Source of the DNA: Blasia pusilla
Taxonomy: Eukaryota > Marchantiophyta > Marchantiopsida > Blasiales
Direction of reading: 5' to 3'
Assembly (NCBI GenBank): GCA_050084515.1
Contig: CM114272.1
Span: 40,796,001-40,860,000, forward strand
DNA: 64,000 nt
In this document: positions 46,401 to 59,139 of the stretch, in pieces
How positions within the stretch are numbered: the stretch's first letter is position 1
Layout of the letters: every line of letters starts with the position of its first letter
The notes under the pieces: generated by a model
Seen by the model: the letters and a program-made list of their open reading frames with translations, nothing else
The model's database searches: none
What the model was told of the DNA's origin: nothing
Program-made: the position numbers and the translations under genes

Positions 46401-49400
46401 GTAGACTGAAAATAGATGGAAAGCATGCAAGGAAAATAAATTGGAACATACAAGATACAATGCTTGCTTATGAGAACTTACACTCATTCCCTTCTCCTAA
46501 CAACTATCACGTGGATTTGAGGATGATGGTGATCAAAGTTTGCGAAGACCATTGCACATGAATGCCACACAAAACAAAGTTGAGTCAAAATTTGAAAATG
46601 GACCATGGAATCTTGAATGAATTATTGCAAGTGAGGTCTATCCCTTGGCGACAAGAGTAAAGAAGAGTTTTCAATAAGAAGCGGGTGATGGGAAACCCAT
46701 CCGGAATACAAAAGAAGGGGGGAGGACTCAAATAGTCAAGTATGTGAAGGCCACAATTGGTCCAGAAAGAGAAAACCCTATCCCTTGGCGCCAAGGGGAT
46801 CTCCACACTATCCTCATGTGTGTCCACTATGAAAAAAAAGAACCCGATATTACCAAGAAATTAAATAGGCACTAAATGCCCAAAACAACCCACTCACCAT
46901 TCTAGCCTTGTCTCCATTGTTTCTTCGACCTTTGCTTAGTTTCTATCGCATGTATGAACGAAGTAAAATTTAACCCATAACATCTTGCAATTAGATGAAT
47001 TCCTCAACAATGATTTTGTAAAGAGATTTGGTTGGCACATCAAAGTTGTATGCCATTGCGGTTCCTATTCTCGGACGCGTGTACGAACGAAATTGATTTC
47101 TCCATTAAATATAGGCCAACATCTTGCGCACTCGCTTGCGCAAAGAAAATTTCTCATGAGGATTTTCTAAACAAGACTTGGCTATGCTAGCGCACATGAT
47201 AGTCACATTCATGCTACGTACTCAGAAATGGCGCCAACACAAAGACTTGCGCGTGCTTGTGTGGGTTCGCTAAGTGATCACACTAGTGGGCAGCTTGTGC
47301 CATGCACGAGAGTGAAGGGAAATCATTTTTTTCTGCCCGTAAAAGGGGAAATCTTTTCTTGCTGCCCAATTGCCACATGTAAACCAAAGAGGTGTTTGCA
47401 AATCAAAAAGACACTCTCCAATAATAATATAGATAAGTAGCCATGGCTGCCCATCAACATTGACATGCAAGCAAACAATGTCCATAGGTATCCGATGATG
47501 ATCATGCATGCTAATGATTATGGTCATGTTATAAATGAGTCATAACACTGATAATAGTCATGCCATAATTGACCCTAATTGCTATGACCATCCCACGTGG
47601 CCAGTCCGTGTTCTGAATTATAGTTGAATTACATTAAAATTCCATTGACATGATGTTTTTTGGCACCGAATGTTACCTTCGGTCGGAATGGCCTTCTAGC
47701 ACAATGGGTAGGTTCTTTCCATTATGTTAGAGTGTCGTGCATGTTAGGTATAAGAACAATAAATACTTTATGTCTTTTAATCCATCCCAAACCCATAGTT
47801 GAACCAACTTGAAAACATATTAAAAAATCAAAGGATGAAACTATCAAGCAACTACTGGTCAAAATCTATTGTTTCGGAAAAATCTGGGTGGTCTTTAGGG
47901 CCATTCCCACTTAGGGCAACCATAGGACCCATGCGGGATCTTTGCTAGATCCGCATGAAAACTTAAAAAATTGATATAACAGTTAATACAAAAGGTTATT
48001 CTAGCTGAAAAATTATACTGTTCCTGGGATTGGAAGTTAACAATACTTCGCATCTACTAAAAGGTACTTGAGTGGGATTTTTTCTATGTAGATTACGGTG
48101 GGGGTTAGTACTAGTTAGTATCGTAATTAAAACCATTGGTGTAGCGCACTTTCTCCATGGAATGTGACAAGCGTAGAGAAGGTATCTTCATTTCATTGTA
48201 TAGGTGCAAGTAAGTGCCCGATGAAGAATTAAAAAAATATCTAAAATAATACATAAAATATTTTTGAAGTATGCTAAAAACCCAGTCCTTCCACAAGAAG
48301 TAGATGTTTTATTCTAAAAAATTGGAATTTGAAGGGAATTTCAATAGCGATCATAACAAACCCTTTGTAGGCGTCACAATCTGATTATCTCAATAGACAC
48401 GAATTGGGCGTGTAGGTCTGGTCTAAATTATTAACATTTTCTGGTTTCTTGATTTGTCAAGATAACTCACAACTCACGGTATTCCCGATTTGTAAAAAGT
48501 TTCTACGTTTGGAACATGGGTCGCAAATAAAAAGTCTTCTTTGGCGATCACTCGGACTTCTGTGAGTCAATTTAGGGCTCGGGATTCCACTTGCTAAGTC
48601 TTTAATGTTGCGGTGTAGGGTTCAGGTGTTCTATCGTACCCTCAACCTTTAGAAAGTATTGGGGCAGGTGTGAGATGCAACTATATCAGGAAATGTAACC
48701 AGCGCAGACGGAACCTTGAACTGAGTTACATATTATGATTAGTATGGGCATATGGATTGTGTACACTCCATCCATGTACAACTCGATGGGTGAAAGTGGA
48801 GGGTAAAGAAGCACACATGGTGGTACCCTGAACACAGCAGAAGTTGCGGCTGCAACAACTCACATCTCGTCCTTAAGAGTTCCAGGCTAAAATCATTTGA
48901 AAGTTACAAAATTGTTCAATCTTGTTCGTGGTGTGTCCCATAGCAGTTCCACAGCAGTCCCCCAGTATCCTGACAATCAAGACATACCTATTAATCTGGC
49001 TACTATCAATGTGTGAGGCCTTTCCCCATCCATTGAATGCTATTCCCCAGGGCTCGCACTTCAATGCTGAACGCATCCTACACGTCTCTTTTGAGAACAG
49101 GCTCTATTCTTGAAGTTCAGCAAAAGAAACTGTCCTGAATGCATATCGAGCTCCAACCTTTGAGTTCTTATGCAACTCACCAGCCACATGTATCAACAGA
49201 AAAGGACTTCTACCACACGAGACTTCTTCCTACATCCAAAGCTTGCCCATGTACATGAATGTGAGGAAGCCAAACTCAATTTTCCTACATATGCAGAGTG
49301 TTGGTGGCTGCAGGAGAATGGGACCGTTCACCAACTAGGTTGTGAGCGGAGGGATGTGAATTGGGCGTGCGATTGTCAGGATACCTGATTTCCACCGCTA

Positions 49401-49584
49401 CTGACTTTTGTCAGAAGGTGATGACCACCACTAGTAACATGACCATCTTCAACAGACTTAATTCTCATGTCACTTGAGGGATATCTACTTACTCTTGATG
49501 AAGACCTTTATCCCTATTAGTTCTGTGAGTTGTGCTGCTTACCCACCAAGTTACCGTAATTCTTTGCCAGCATGACCTAGAAAT
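43401..49584. other. Intergenic region without recognisable gene
   Basis: ORFs at 44,222-44,575, 44,778-45,089, 46,130-46,345, 46,585-46,827 and 47,228-47,527 were inspected and show no domain. Opposite-strand overlap and AT-rich composition argue against coding. No clear LTR or RT remnant was seen. 48,800-49,580 probably includes the 3' untranslated region of the minus-strand gene that follows. Confidence 0.45.
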
Positions 49585-50675
49585 CTAGAACAATTTTTTC
49601 ATTAACCTTATAAAAGCCCGCCAGAAAGGCCTCACCCAGTCCACGAAATCTTCATACTTCTCAGTGCTCCAATCAGAGAAATCTGAGAATTTTAACTTCA
49701 TGTAGACCTTGAAGTCCTCAGCTGCTTGACCACTCTGAAAGTATTGTTCAATTCTTGACCTTTCACTTGTCACATAGTCATCAAACTCTTTGTGCTTCTC
49801 CCCAGTCAAAGTTCGTAGCCTATCTAAGAGCTCACCATTCTTAAAATCTTCAAGGAGTTGACCAGAACCTGTGATCAGATTCTGCCTTAGCGGCTCACTC
49901 TGTACCACTGCATTGTGGGCAAAATCCACAGCCCAAAAAGCTGATCTGATTATGGATCCCATTATCCAGGGACCCAGTAACCAAAGAGGCACAAGGTCTC
50001 GTGACACTGCCACTCCAAAAGAGGCCGTCACCACCATGAAGATGGAAATGCTGCACAAACCATATCCAAGGATCACTAAACGATTCAAAGCGGTGCAACT
50101 TCTCCGACCAGTAGAAATTCACCATGAAGATGGAAATGCTGCACAAACCATATCCAAGGATCACTAAACAATTCAAATCTATACAACTTCTCCAACCAGT
50201 AGAAGTTCACCAAGTCTGAGTTTCTTTTGGTGAAAACGCTGAACTCATATCATGCTCACCAATCTCAAAAAATAAGAGAGATGAAATGAAACCACAGATA
50301 AAATGTGAGAATGTGTGAGACTTACAAGATTGCTAAGGGCCACTTGATCCAAGGCTTCAAAGTCTTCCACGCCTCTACTCCTTTTAACAAGAGTTTTGAC
50401 CCCAGATCTCCCTGTAATGCCCGCTGCCCGTCAACTGTTCTAAGCTTGAGAACAGCTTCTTTGAGACCCTGTTTTGTACTTTGAAGCAATGCCCTCTCTT
50501 TCAACTTTTTTATCCCTTCTTGGAAGCCTTGCAAAGAAGCCTCGAAGTAATGGCTCAGATCTTCTTTGTCTGGCCAGTCTGAGGAGAAATTCATAGCATG
50601 GACTGAAGGTCCCACAGTGTCACCACTGCTGGAGTCACTATCTGCTGTGATGGCCTGCAACGATGTTGCTTGCAA
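49585..50675 (-). CDS. Unidentified membrane protein gene, at least two exons
   Basis: Exon B: frame open to 50,326, with the first internal ATG at 50,594-50,592; it ends before GTAAGT. Exon C: 50,050 to the stop at 49,585. The proposed intron is 50,051-50,325 (275 bases, GT-AG, phase 2), with the acceptor after tttgtgcag. The join makes an uninterrupted hydrophobic segment from WIKWPLAI into ISIFMVVTASFGVAVS and LVPLWLLGPWIMG, so one or two membrane helices. The N-terminal part is polar and helical (SLQGFQEGIKKLKERALLQS); the C-terminal part is charged and rich in Phe, Asp and Trp (FSDFSDWSTEKYEDFVDWV, then FIRLMKKLF). An upstream exon is likely; a hydrophobic open stretch at 50,836-50,700 (FLVFAAVILV) after a tttag acceptor may be part of it. 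I do not recognise the family. The clean splice join and conserved coding look make it a real gene. Confidence 0.6.
50031..50206 (-). repeat. 88-base tandem duplication spanning the 3' splice site
   Basis: Two near-identical copies with a step of 88 bases (the segment gatggaaatgctgcac starts at 50,041 and again at 50,129). Each copy contains the acceptor tttgtgcag and the first exon C bases on the minus strand. Using the distal copy (intron end 50,051) keeps the frame. Using the proximal copy (intron end 50,139) would include 88 extra bases and shift it. Confidence 0.85.
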
Positions 50676-50836
50676 CCTAACAAGTCCATTTCTGGCTGGA
50701 AATGAGCCTCGTGTGTGGTACAGACAAGTATAACTGCAGCAAAAACTAAGAAGGATTTTTTGAGAAGGGAGAAAACAACTCCGTGCAGCACATCAGAAAA
50801 AAGACAGCAGTAAGGTCCACTGCCTTCGACTATTTC

Positions 50837-52300
50837 CTAAAACAAGAGCAGAAAGCAAATGTCAAAATGACCTCTATGCCAGTATGAGTACTCCTGAAAG
50901 CTAGCACATTACTTGGATGCTCTTGCCTGACTACGATGCCAGACAGTACCACAAGGTTTGTGGAATGAAATGGTAATTATTACCTGGAAAGACGGCATGA
51001 CTTCAGATTCAAAGCCTGCACTGATCCTGGCTTTATCCCAGCAGCGAAGTAGTGTACAAATGATGCCTTCCTCAATCTCAAGCCATGGCCTGAGAATTCT
51101 CCCACTGCTGGAACCCTGCTACATAATTCACTGCGTCCCTGCATACAGGGCACCCGCATCAGAACTTATGTTGGACAGGGAATAAAATCACCTGCTAAAA
51201 AGTCGGGGATGTAACTACAGTGAAAAATCACCGAACAATGGCTTAAGCAACTACAGTCACAGCCACAAATTGATTGCTTAAGCAATTGACCTCTATGCAC
51301 CTAGGCTTGCAAAGTCATTTAGGCCACTTGAAAGGCTTCATCAAAACTTCAAAGCAGGCAGGAATCAGCGAAAATCCAACATCATAAGGCCAAATCTACC
51401 CAAGAACCGTTACCAGTAATCAGATATAATGACCAAACCCCACTGGTTGGCTGAGCTGTCACTAAGAGCATGTACAACACTGACCTACCCTTCAGACCTA
51501 ACAACGATTTCCTACAAGTCTGATCCCTTCCCTTCCAAAAATTCACGTCGAACACTTGCATCCACACAAGCCAGGCCGCTAGGATAAAGTAAAAGCAATC
51601 TAATTCCAATGTTTGTTAACCCATAGCCATACCAGGAGCGACACTGCCTGCAAAGACATCGTGAAAAGTTCCTCAAACCGTCCTGAAGATCATGTCATAC
51701 TTTGCATAGCTTCTTGAGTTCTGTACATGCCACATGACAAATCAAAGTTTGGCACCTCTCTGGCTTGCATAACGGAACGGCGTACAGGAGGAGAACACGC
51801 CTCCTTTCACAAGAACGACCACTTCCACCATGACGCCTCACTGTCACTACACACCTGTTTATGGATTATTAATCTACAATTGACGTCCAGATGTCGCCAC
51901 CACTTAGTTGTTGCTCTAAACATTTCTCTCAGAAATCCTTGGCTCCGCTCTTGGGGCCAACCTCTATCTCTCACGCATTACAGATGCAGACGGCTAGATG
52001 GACCAATGATGATTGGCCTAAGGTAGGCAGAGCCTTGCTGACCTAGAGACCGCTTCAGGTTGCTCAGGTTCTCTTAACTATCACGTAATGACCGCATCCA
52101 CCTCAATTTTCGACACTCTTACGTCCGGCTGTTGCCTGATACCGTTTGGCTTCAGTTTTGGAAGGACGGAATACATGCGACAAGTGTGTGGAGGAACACT
52201 CTTCTCTCCCCCGGCTCAAGCATTTGTTCTCTCTTTAGTTCGCACACAAGCCTAGACTCGTAGTCACAAGAGAATCCCTAGGATTGCAGCCGAATCGAAT
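50837..52300. other. Upstream region of the membrane protein gene
   Basis: Probably introns or 5' exons of the minus-strand gene. ORFs at 50,958-51,185, 51,382-51,609 and 51,727-52,026 carry no recognisable domain. Confidence 0.35.
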
Positions 52301-53259
52301 TACATGTACTTATATGAGGGCTTACGACTGACACCATCCCCAGTTTCACATCCACTCGCAGAAGAATGTTCACATTGAATGTATGTAGAAGTCCGCCATG
52401 GCTACTTTCACCCTCTTCTACAACATGCGAATTGCACAACCAAACCCCAAAACCAAGAAGAGGAAACACATCCTCCTCCTCTTCGTATGAACTGGACTTA
52501 ACCACAAAACTCTCTCACACCCCACGTCTGACAGTCATGAAATGTCCTCTTCTCCCGAGCTCCTCTCTCTCACTTTCCAGCTCCGCTCATGAGCAGGCGA
52601 AAACGAGGCAGCAGAATACTCACACCACTGGACGCGGTGGTCGGTGGTCACAAGCTCAGCACCACGCTCGGTCGTGGCCGTTACCACCAAAAATCCAAAA
52701 TCCTACCCTACTCTTCACAACCGCAATTGCCCCTCGCATCTTTCCACCAGGTTCGATCTCAAAGTGCATGCCATACCGTTCTCAGCCCAAAAACCAAATC
52801 ACCCCCGAATCTCCCAATCCCTCCTCCCTTCTTACCCTGCAGACACCAAGATGCCCCCTTTCCTCCCCAGTCCGCCTGTCCCCTGCACTGCGCTGCACTG
52901 CACTCCACTCCACACCACTCTACTCCACTCCGGACCAGAAGCAACCAAGGTGGGCGCACGCAAAGGCGGAAAACGAAGAACAAGAGGGAGATGAGGGAGG
53001 ATTTGAAGGAGCAGGAGGAGGAAAACGCAGCCACCAAAGCACAGGAGAGGAGGAGGAGAAAGACGAGGCACCGAAAAGGCGATGGCAGAGCGAAATCTAT
53101 CCGATAGTACAAACGAAATCACTAACCGTCTCCTCTCCTCTCCTCTCCTCTCCACTTTTCCAGAAACTGAGGCGAATGCAGTCTCCTCTCTTCTGCTGCC
53201 CTGTCCGTGCTCTCCTACTGCGCTGGGTGTTTTCCTGTGTCTGTGTGTGCTTCTCCGCA

Positions 53260-53290
<31 letters not shown>

Positions 53291-53520
53291 AGAGACTCTG
53301 TTACTGGGCAATCCTCCAATCCCTCATCTTTTCTACCCTCCCTCTCCCTCTCTCTTTGTGTTCTCCCGGCTGCTGCTGCTACCTTGAGGGTGCCACGTAA
53401 AGCCGTGCCATCCTGCAGCTTTTGCACGGAGGGCGCTCGCGAGAGGATTGATTGTTGCTCTTCGTTCTGCGGATGGAGCCTATCTATGGAGATGATGGGG
53501 CGCGGATAAATGGAAGGGTG
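52301..53520. promoter_or_regulatory. CpG- and pyrimidine-rich island, probable promoter/leader
   Basis: Raised GC and CpG, long runs of cytosine and thymine on the plus strand (a tctcc pentamer run at 53,128-53,156, ccact-like repeats at 52,895-52,930), and a short GA run at 53,266-53,291. Overlapping low-complexity ORFs on both strands (52,366-53,400 plus, 344 aa; 52,832-53,311 minus) are composed of Ser, Pro, Arg and Leu runs and have no domain. It is the only island upstream of the minus-strand gene at 49,585-50,675 and may be its promoter and first exon, about 2 kb away. A plus-strand transcript is also possible because plant leaders are often CT-rich. Confidence 0.4.
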
Positions 53521-53776
53521 GCAGGGGCGGTGGGGTGCAGATACCTGGCTGCCCGTGATTAGCAGAGTGATTAGCTGCGGCTGGCTCAGTTGTCTGTGGT
53601 CGCCTATCTCATAGAGTGTGGTGGTAACTGATTATTAACTTAATGGAATCAACCTCTCTTAACTTGACTTCCGTTGAATGCTGTATGGAAGCGAGGGACC
53701 CGACGAAGCCGCGGTTACGGGACAGGAGGCCGGCCGTGATCAGCAGCGGGATTATTAGGGGGTGTCAAAGATCACC

Positions 53777-53778
<2 letters not shown>
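53521..53778. other. Flank of the island, nothing recognised
   Basis: A short stretch grading from GC-rich to AT-rich DNA. No feature was seen. Confidence 0.4.

Positions 53779-53830
<52 letters not shown>
53779..53830. repeat. (AT)n microsatellite
   Basis: Perfect AT run of 52 bases, continued by a degenerate gtatatatg tail. Confidence 0.97.
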
Positions 53831-53838
<8 letters not shown>

Positions 53839-53849
53839 GTGCACAATAG

Positions 53850-54777
53850 TCACAACGTTGCGCACCCTTGGAATATTGCATGTTGTGGTAACATCCAATA
53901 TGATTGGAGTTGTCAATTATATCTAAATACAGTCTCCTTGGTGGAGTCTCTATAGCTCGCCAATAGAATGGTTGTTCATATCCTCCTCCTTGAATAGTCG
54001 CGTAGCTCAATATATCATAATGTTGTACGTGCAAGAACCAAGTCTCAAACGCCATAGGTATGACTCGCTAAATCGTCTCGATCCATTGAGAACATGCTCT
54101 CATCTAAACATCTTGGTCGTCAAGGTTCAATAACTTTCCAATGTCATAAAGAATTGACCCAAGGAAGTTTGGTTCTTGTCTATCACGCAAAAAATATGGT
54201 GAAAAGGATACCAAGGATGTTTGGCGGCCAAACTGGTAATACTTTTCCAACCATGATGATTGTCCGAATCTCCTAGATTATCCCGTTGAACGTCATCTTT
54301 CTGTTTATGCAAATCCCCTTAATTGTTTGGATAACTCTATTGGCCAATCCACGTACATTGAGATGATCTCATTACATGATGCAATGGTCAATCTACATTT
54401 GATCACAACTTGGCCTAAAAATCCCTATGAAACTTGACCCCTTAAATCAATCAATATCTCAACCGGTCTACCGTACTACCTTAACACTCTATCCAAGAAT
54501 CATTGCAAATAGCTAAGTCTATGGCTTTCACACTAGTAATGACCCGAGAAGCAAGTCATGATCATAAGTCTAAGGAGAAGAGACCTTGGTGTGACATACC
54601 AAAGTCACAACCTATACATGTTACCTAGTCATGAGACTAGGAATGGCGATGAAACGTGTCGTGGGACTAATACTAGGCAAGAGATATGGGTACACGCCTT
54701 GAGACTAGCCTTAGGCAAGAAAGGGGCATGACTACTTGTTGGGATAAAGGCAAGGCAAGTACTTATACTTGTAGGCC
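53850..54777 (-). repeat. Probable 3' untranslated/LTR region of Ty3 remnant D
   Basis: Lies directly downstream of the minus-strand pol of remnant D. 54,505-54,725 matches repeat Q (20,868-21,080 and, inverted, 21,650-21,890), sharing agactagccttaggcaag-like and cttggtgtgac blocks. Recurrence next to another Ty3 remnant supports an LTR origin. LTR ends were not determined. Confidence 0.5.
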
Positions 54778-57000
54778 CTACGCCTCGAATGGAGGACGCA
54801 CATTATCCTGAAGACACTTCTTCAATAATGACACATGGAAATTCGGATAAATCTTGAACTCTTCTTGCACCTCCAATGCATACACGTCCTCAAACGGATT
54901 TACCTTGATCACATACAATCTAAGATACTTGGCAGATAGTTTCGTTGACAACTCCTTCGCAAGAGTGAGATTCTTCACATTCAACCACACTTGCTCCCCT
55001 ATTTGGAATCTCACTTGGCGTTGACTCTTGTTAGCATACTTAACATACCTTAGTTGAGCCTTTGCAAGACATCTTCTTGCCCGCTCCTCCCGTTCTCGCA
55101 TCTGCACAAAAAAACCTTTTGTTGTGGCTTGTCGGGTCTATGTCGGTGTAGTACCCTTTGAAAGGGTAAGGTCAAGAGGCCCTTCTAACTCATGTCCATA
55201 AGCCAAAAGAAACAGAGATTCTCCAATTGCAAAATGTTTGGTCGAGTTGTAACAATACTTAGCCATACTTAAGACACTTTTCCCAATCTCCCTAATCCGC
55301 ACTCACGTAATTCCTTAAGTACTGATTCACGATTAAATTTACCTTTCCTATCTGTCCATCTGTTTGGGGATGGAAGCTAGGGCGGCACTAAAACTTAGCT
55401 TGGTCCTAAACCTTTTGAATAAGTGCTTCCAAAAATCACTGGTAAACGCCAGATCCCAATGTGAAACCATACTTGTAAGCAACCCATGAACTTGCCAATA
55501 ACTATCCAAGAACAATCGAGAAGTCGTATAGGCCGTCACGGAGTCGACCGTCAGCACGGATATCCCCGACTTGCTAAACTGATCAACTATCACACATATG
55601 GCGTTGTATTCTTGAGACTCCGGAAGACTCGTAATGAAGTCCATGCTCACACTCTACAAGGGTCCTCATGGAAACGGAAAAGGATGAAGCAAGCCTTGTT
55701 TATTTTCATAAGAAACTCTGTTTGCTTGGAAGGTTATACATGTCTTCACATATTGAGCAACATCTTCTTGCATGTTGGGCCTGAAGAACCTCTTAGTCAG
55801 AACAACCAATATGGATTTCTCCCTTGTATGTCCTGCCAAGGGTCCGTCATGACATTTTACTAACACCTTGGTCCGCAGCCTGCCTTCGCCCACATAGATG
55901 CGGCTCTGCTTAAACCTTAGCAAGCCATGCCTCAAACTTATGTTGGCCACCTTCTCACCCTGCTTCAACTTCCTTAGGTACTCGCTCTTTTGGGTGTCCT
56001 TCATGTATTCTTCACAAATCCTTCTCTCCAAATCTGTTTCCTTAGAAAACATTGCTCTCAAGACTTGTGTCATCGATGGCATGTGCTCATCCCTACGACT
56101 TAACGCATCTGGGATGACATTATCCTTCCCTAGCTTGTGGACTAGTTCCGCATTCATCAATACCAAGGTATCATGCCACTGCAGTTATTTTGATGTTACT
56201 CGATCCCCAATCTCAAAATACTTGAGTGACATGTTATCGGTAAACACTCAAGTCTTGTGAAGTCCCCAATAGTGATGTCACTTCCTGAAGCAATGAACCA
56301 CCACAAACAACTCTTTCTCATGATTGGGCCATCTCCGTTCGGTATCACTGAGCTTCTTACTCTTGTAAGCTATAGGTCTTCCTTCGTGCACCAACATTCC
56401 TGCAATTGCAAAATCACTAGCATCACTATGCATCTCGAACGGTTTGTCGAACTTTGGCAACTTCAACACAGGTTCCTACAATAGAAACTCCTTGACTTAG
56501 TTAAACACATTATTCACTTCTTGGGTCCATGTTGTGTTAGCAAACTTTGTAGTCCAATCTATGAGAGGTCTCACAATTCCCAAAAATTTTCTCACGTAAG
56601 TTCGGTAAAATTGCACCGCTTTAATAAACCTCCTCATTCCCTTCATTGTAGAAGGCGGTTTCCATTCGGTGATTGCTTTCACCTTATCCATATCTAAACT
56701 AACTCAATCTGTGCTAAACCACATGACCCAAGAGCTTGATATTGGGCAATCCAAATTCACTCTTCTTCACATTTTCATATAGCTTATGTGCCCTTAGTTT
56801 TGACAACACCGTGCTCAAACGTCAAGCGTGCTCCTCTAGTGACTTCGAATAGACCAGTATGTCATCAATGTAGATGATCACATATTCATCCGTCTCCTCG
56901 TGAAAAATGGAGTTCATCAATGTGATGAACATCGAAGGCGCATTACTTAGACCAAAAGGCATCACTACAAACTCGAGCGAGCCATGTGAAGGAAGAAGAG
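54778..57000 (-). pseudogene. Ty3/gypsy remnant D: RT, RNase H, integrase, C-terminal tail
   Basis: Read from right to left. RT palm at 57,000-56,820: SLEFVVMPFGLSNAPSMF and IIYIDDILVYSKSLEEHA with intact YIDD. Thumb/connection at 56,691-56,497: KAITEWKPPSTMKGMRRF and FYRTYVRKFLGI. RNase H start at 56,469-56,278: FEMHSDASDFAIAGMLVHEG and PIAYKSKKLSDTERRWPNHE. Tether and integrase zinc head at 56,166-55,666: DALSRRDEH, LVKCHDGPLAGHTREKSIL. Integrase core at 55,650-55,348: SMDFITSLPESQEYNAI, VDQFSKSG and SHWDLAFTSDFWKHLF, where the catalytic SDRD-type Asp is kept as W-D. Tail at 55,107-54,778: RFQIGEQVWLNVKNL and VSLLKKC. It has many frameshifts and lacks gag, protease and the RT fingers. It is an ordinary plant Ty3/gypsy lineage without methyltransferase. 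Confidence 0.85.
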
Positions 57001-58045
57001 GGGGCGGAAATTTTGCAGGGAGACGCATTGAAAGAGTCCGGAATTACTTTCAAAATGCAGAATTTTGTATTTATGAACAGGAACTGGAAGGAGAACGTAA
57101 TAGAGGGGAATTCTGAGTCTCCCAAGAGCACCAAAACGGGAAGCTGAGGTGCTACCCGTTTTTTAGCCGACAAAAGCTCCGCTAGGCCAATTCCCGGTGC
57201 CCCACATCCTTGATCCCCCCATCATTAGAACCACTCAATTCTCCCCCACATGGAAGAAATTTGGGGAGGGAAGAAATGGTCGTTCAGTCCACACAAGTGG
57301 GCTTTCTTAAATAATTATTATTATTTAAGAAAATAAATTCAGAAGGAAAAAATTACTATAATCCGAAAAAAGATAGAAAATTTTTCCCGCCATCATTGTG
57401 AAAATTCCGCTCCAAAAAATGGCATACTTATTTAGGTTCCCGTTTCTTTAGATGGGGATTCATTGTTACCAAGGCTCCCAAGGGCTTCTGAACTTGGCTG
57501 TAATCCGGATTTGAGTAGACCTATTAGGACCACTGAATACTCCCCCACGGGGAAAAATATTGGGGAGGGAAGAAATGGTCGATCAATCCACACGAGTGGA
57601 CTAAACGACCATTTTAATATTTATTATTATTTACAAAAATGAAAATTTTATATTATCCGAAAGAGGACCCAAAAAATCCGGACGTACCTATATGGATTCA
57701 CTGTAAGCAAGGCACTCGGGGCCTCCAAACTTGGCCTTAATTCCGAATTGAGTGGCCCTATTAGTGCTACTCAAATCCGGAATACAACCAGGTTCAAAGG
57801 CCTCGATCCCTTACGATAGATTCCCATTCCCGTTTAGAGAAATGGGTAGCTATTTTGGTGTGCCATTTTCCTACATGGTGCTTTCATAGGGATGTATGAA
57901 AGAGGAAAAAATCCTTTTCCGGAGGTTTTATAAAATTTTAAAGAAATTAAAGAAATAAAGTCCATTCGTGTGAACTTGACTACCATTTTTAGCTTCCCCA
58001 AACTTCTTCTCTTGTGGGGGAGAGTTAAGTGGCCCTATTCAAGCC
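57001..58045. repeat. Inverted-repeat and tandem-unit block interrupting remnant D
   Basis: The block cuts the RT of remnant D at about 56,990. 57,228-57,310 recurs in direct orientation at 57,532-57,605 (step about 305 bases) and, as reverse complement, at 57,960-58,042. All share a ctcccccac block, a ttggggagg block and a tccacac-agtgg block. A second motif (about 57,120, 57,470 and 57,710, with ccaaacttggcc-like sequence) precedes each unit. The outer copies face each other, giving terminal inverted repeats of about 85 bases, as in a foldback or MITE-like element of about 0.8 kb. No coding capacity. Confidence 0.65.
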
Positions 58046-58878
58046 GTTTGGGCTTCAAGAATGTATTGAATTTGCAATGGGGCAGTGGCCCAGTGTATTG
58101 ATGAATGTGCCTCTGATAACTGCATATTTGAATGTAATGAGCATTTCTCATGAACTTGTAAGTTTGGTGTACTTGTATATGGACCGTCTAGTCTTCACTA
58201 CTTTCTAATGAATACTAAGATTGTGCATGAAAGGATTAAAGCTGCTAGTATTAAATTTCAAGTCAGTGGTGATACAAAAGGACATAAATATGAGTGGAAG
58301 AAAATTCCCATCACTGAAAATTATAGACTGTGACTATTCAAAATTGACGGGAGTTTTTTCGGAGAATGGGCAAAAATTGAATTGGTGAGTACAATATTAT
58401 TGCCACCTTGAGAGCCATGAGCATTGCCTTCATTTCTAGCGAAGTGGTCACATGGGCAGGGGGGACACTAAAGCATTGTGAACTAGGGTCATGTACATTT
58501 CCAAGTTTTCCTGATTTTGGTCAACTATTTTGATACTAATACAAAGAGATCCTATATATTTCATCGATCATTTTGAAATTCATGTGACACCTCAACATGT
58601 AACCCCAATTCTCCCCAAACATTGTTGTGTACCAAAACTTCTAGAAGGCCAAGGTAAGCCATGGAGATTCTTTCCGGATCCCCTTTCTCAATGTGAAATA
58701 GCGCCTCCCACTTTTCGAGGTTGGCGAAACTTGGAACATCATGTTGCATGTTTGCTGGAGCGTGGGGAACTTGAGGAAGGCCGGTGAGGTGGGAGGAAGA
58801 ATAAACAAATGCAGGTTTAGGGAGCTCATATCCGTGCAGGGGATAGGATCAATTATAGGGGTCCTCCTCGACATTCTT

Positions 58879-58881
<3 letters not shown>
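58046..58881. other. Intergenic, no recognisable gene
   Basis: ORFs at 58,530-58,787 and 58,561-58,874 overlap on opposite strands and show no domain. Confidence 0.45.

Positions 58882-58940
<59 letters not shown>
58882..58940. repeat. (AG)n microsatellite
   Basis: Perfect AG run of about 59 bases. Confidence 0.98.
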
Positions 58941-58945
<5 letters not shown>

Positions 58946-59139
58946 CATAGAGGATTTTACATGGGTAGCCTTCCGTGGGTTTAAGGAGGAAGCACCCAAT
59001 TATGACTCCATCGACTTCAACGAAAGCAAATACACAACCGAAATATCAAAAGCAAACAGACAAAGTAGGCCATAGTTGCTTTACCTTTGGAATTTTTAGT
59101 AGACTAAGTACAGGGCAGAATTTTAACCAAAAAAATGCA

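Noticed and set aside
52366-53400. 344-aa plus-strand ORF
   Set aside because: Low-complexity Ser/Pro/Arg/Leu translation of a CpG- and CT-rich island with overlapping ORFs in several frames, no domain and no neighbour to support it.
53779-53830. Possible CRISPR-like or regulatory repeat
   Set aside because: Plain AT microsatellite. No spacer-repeat array exists in the window.
54778-57000. Host-gene methyltransferase or PHD in remnant D
   Set aside because: Remnant D has ordinary Ty3 RT, RNase H and integrase with a normal tail. No extra domain was found.
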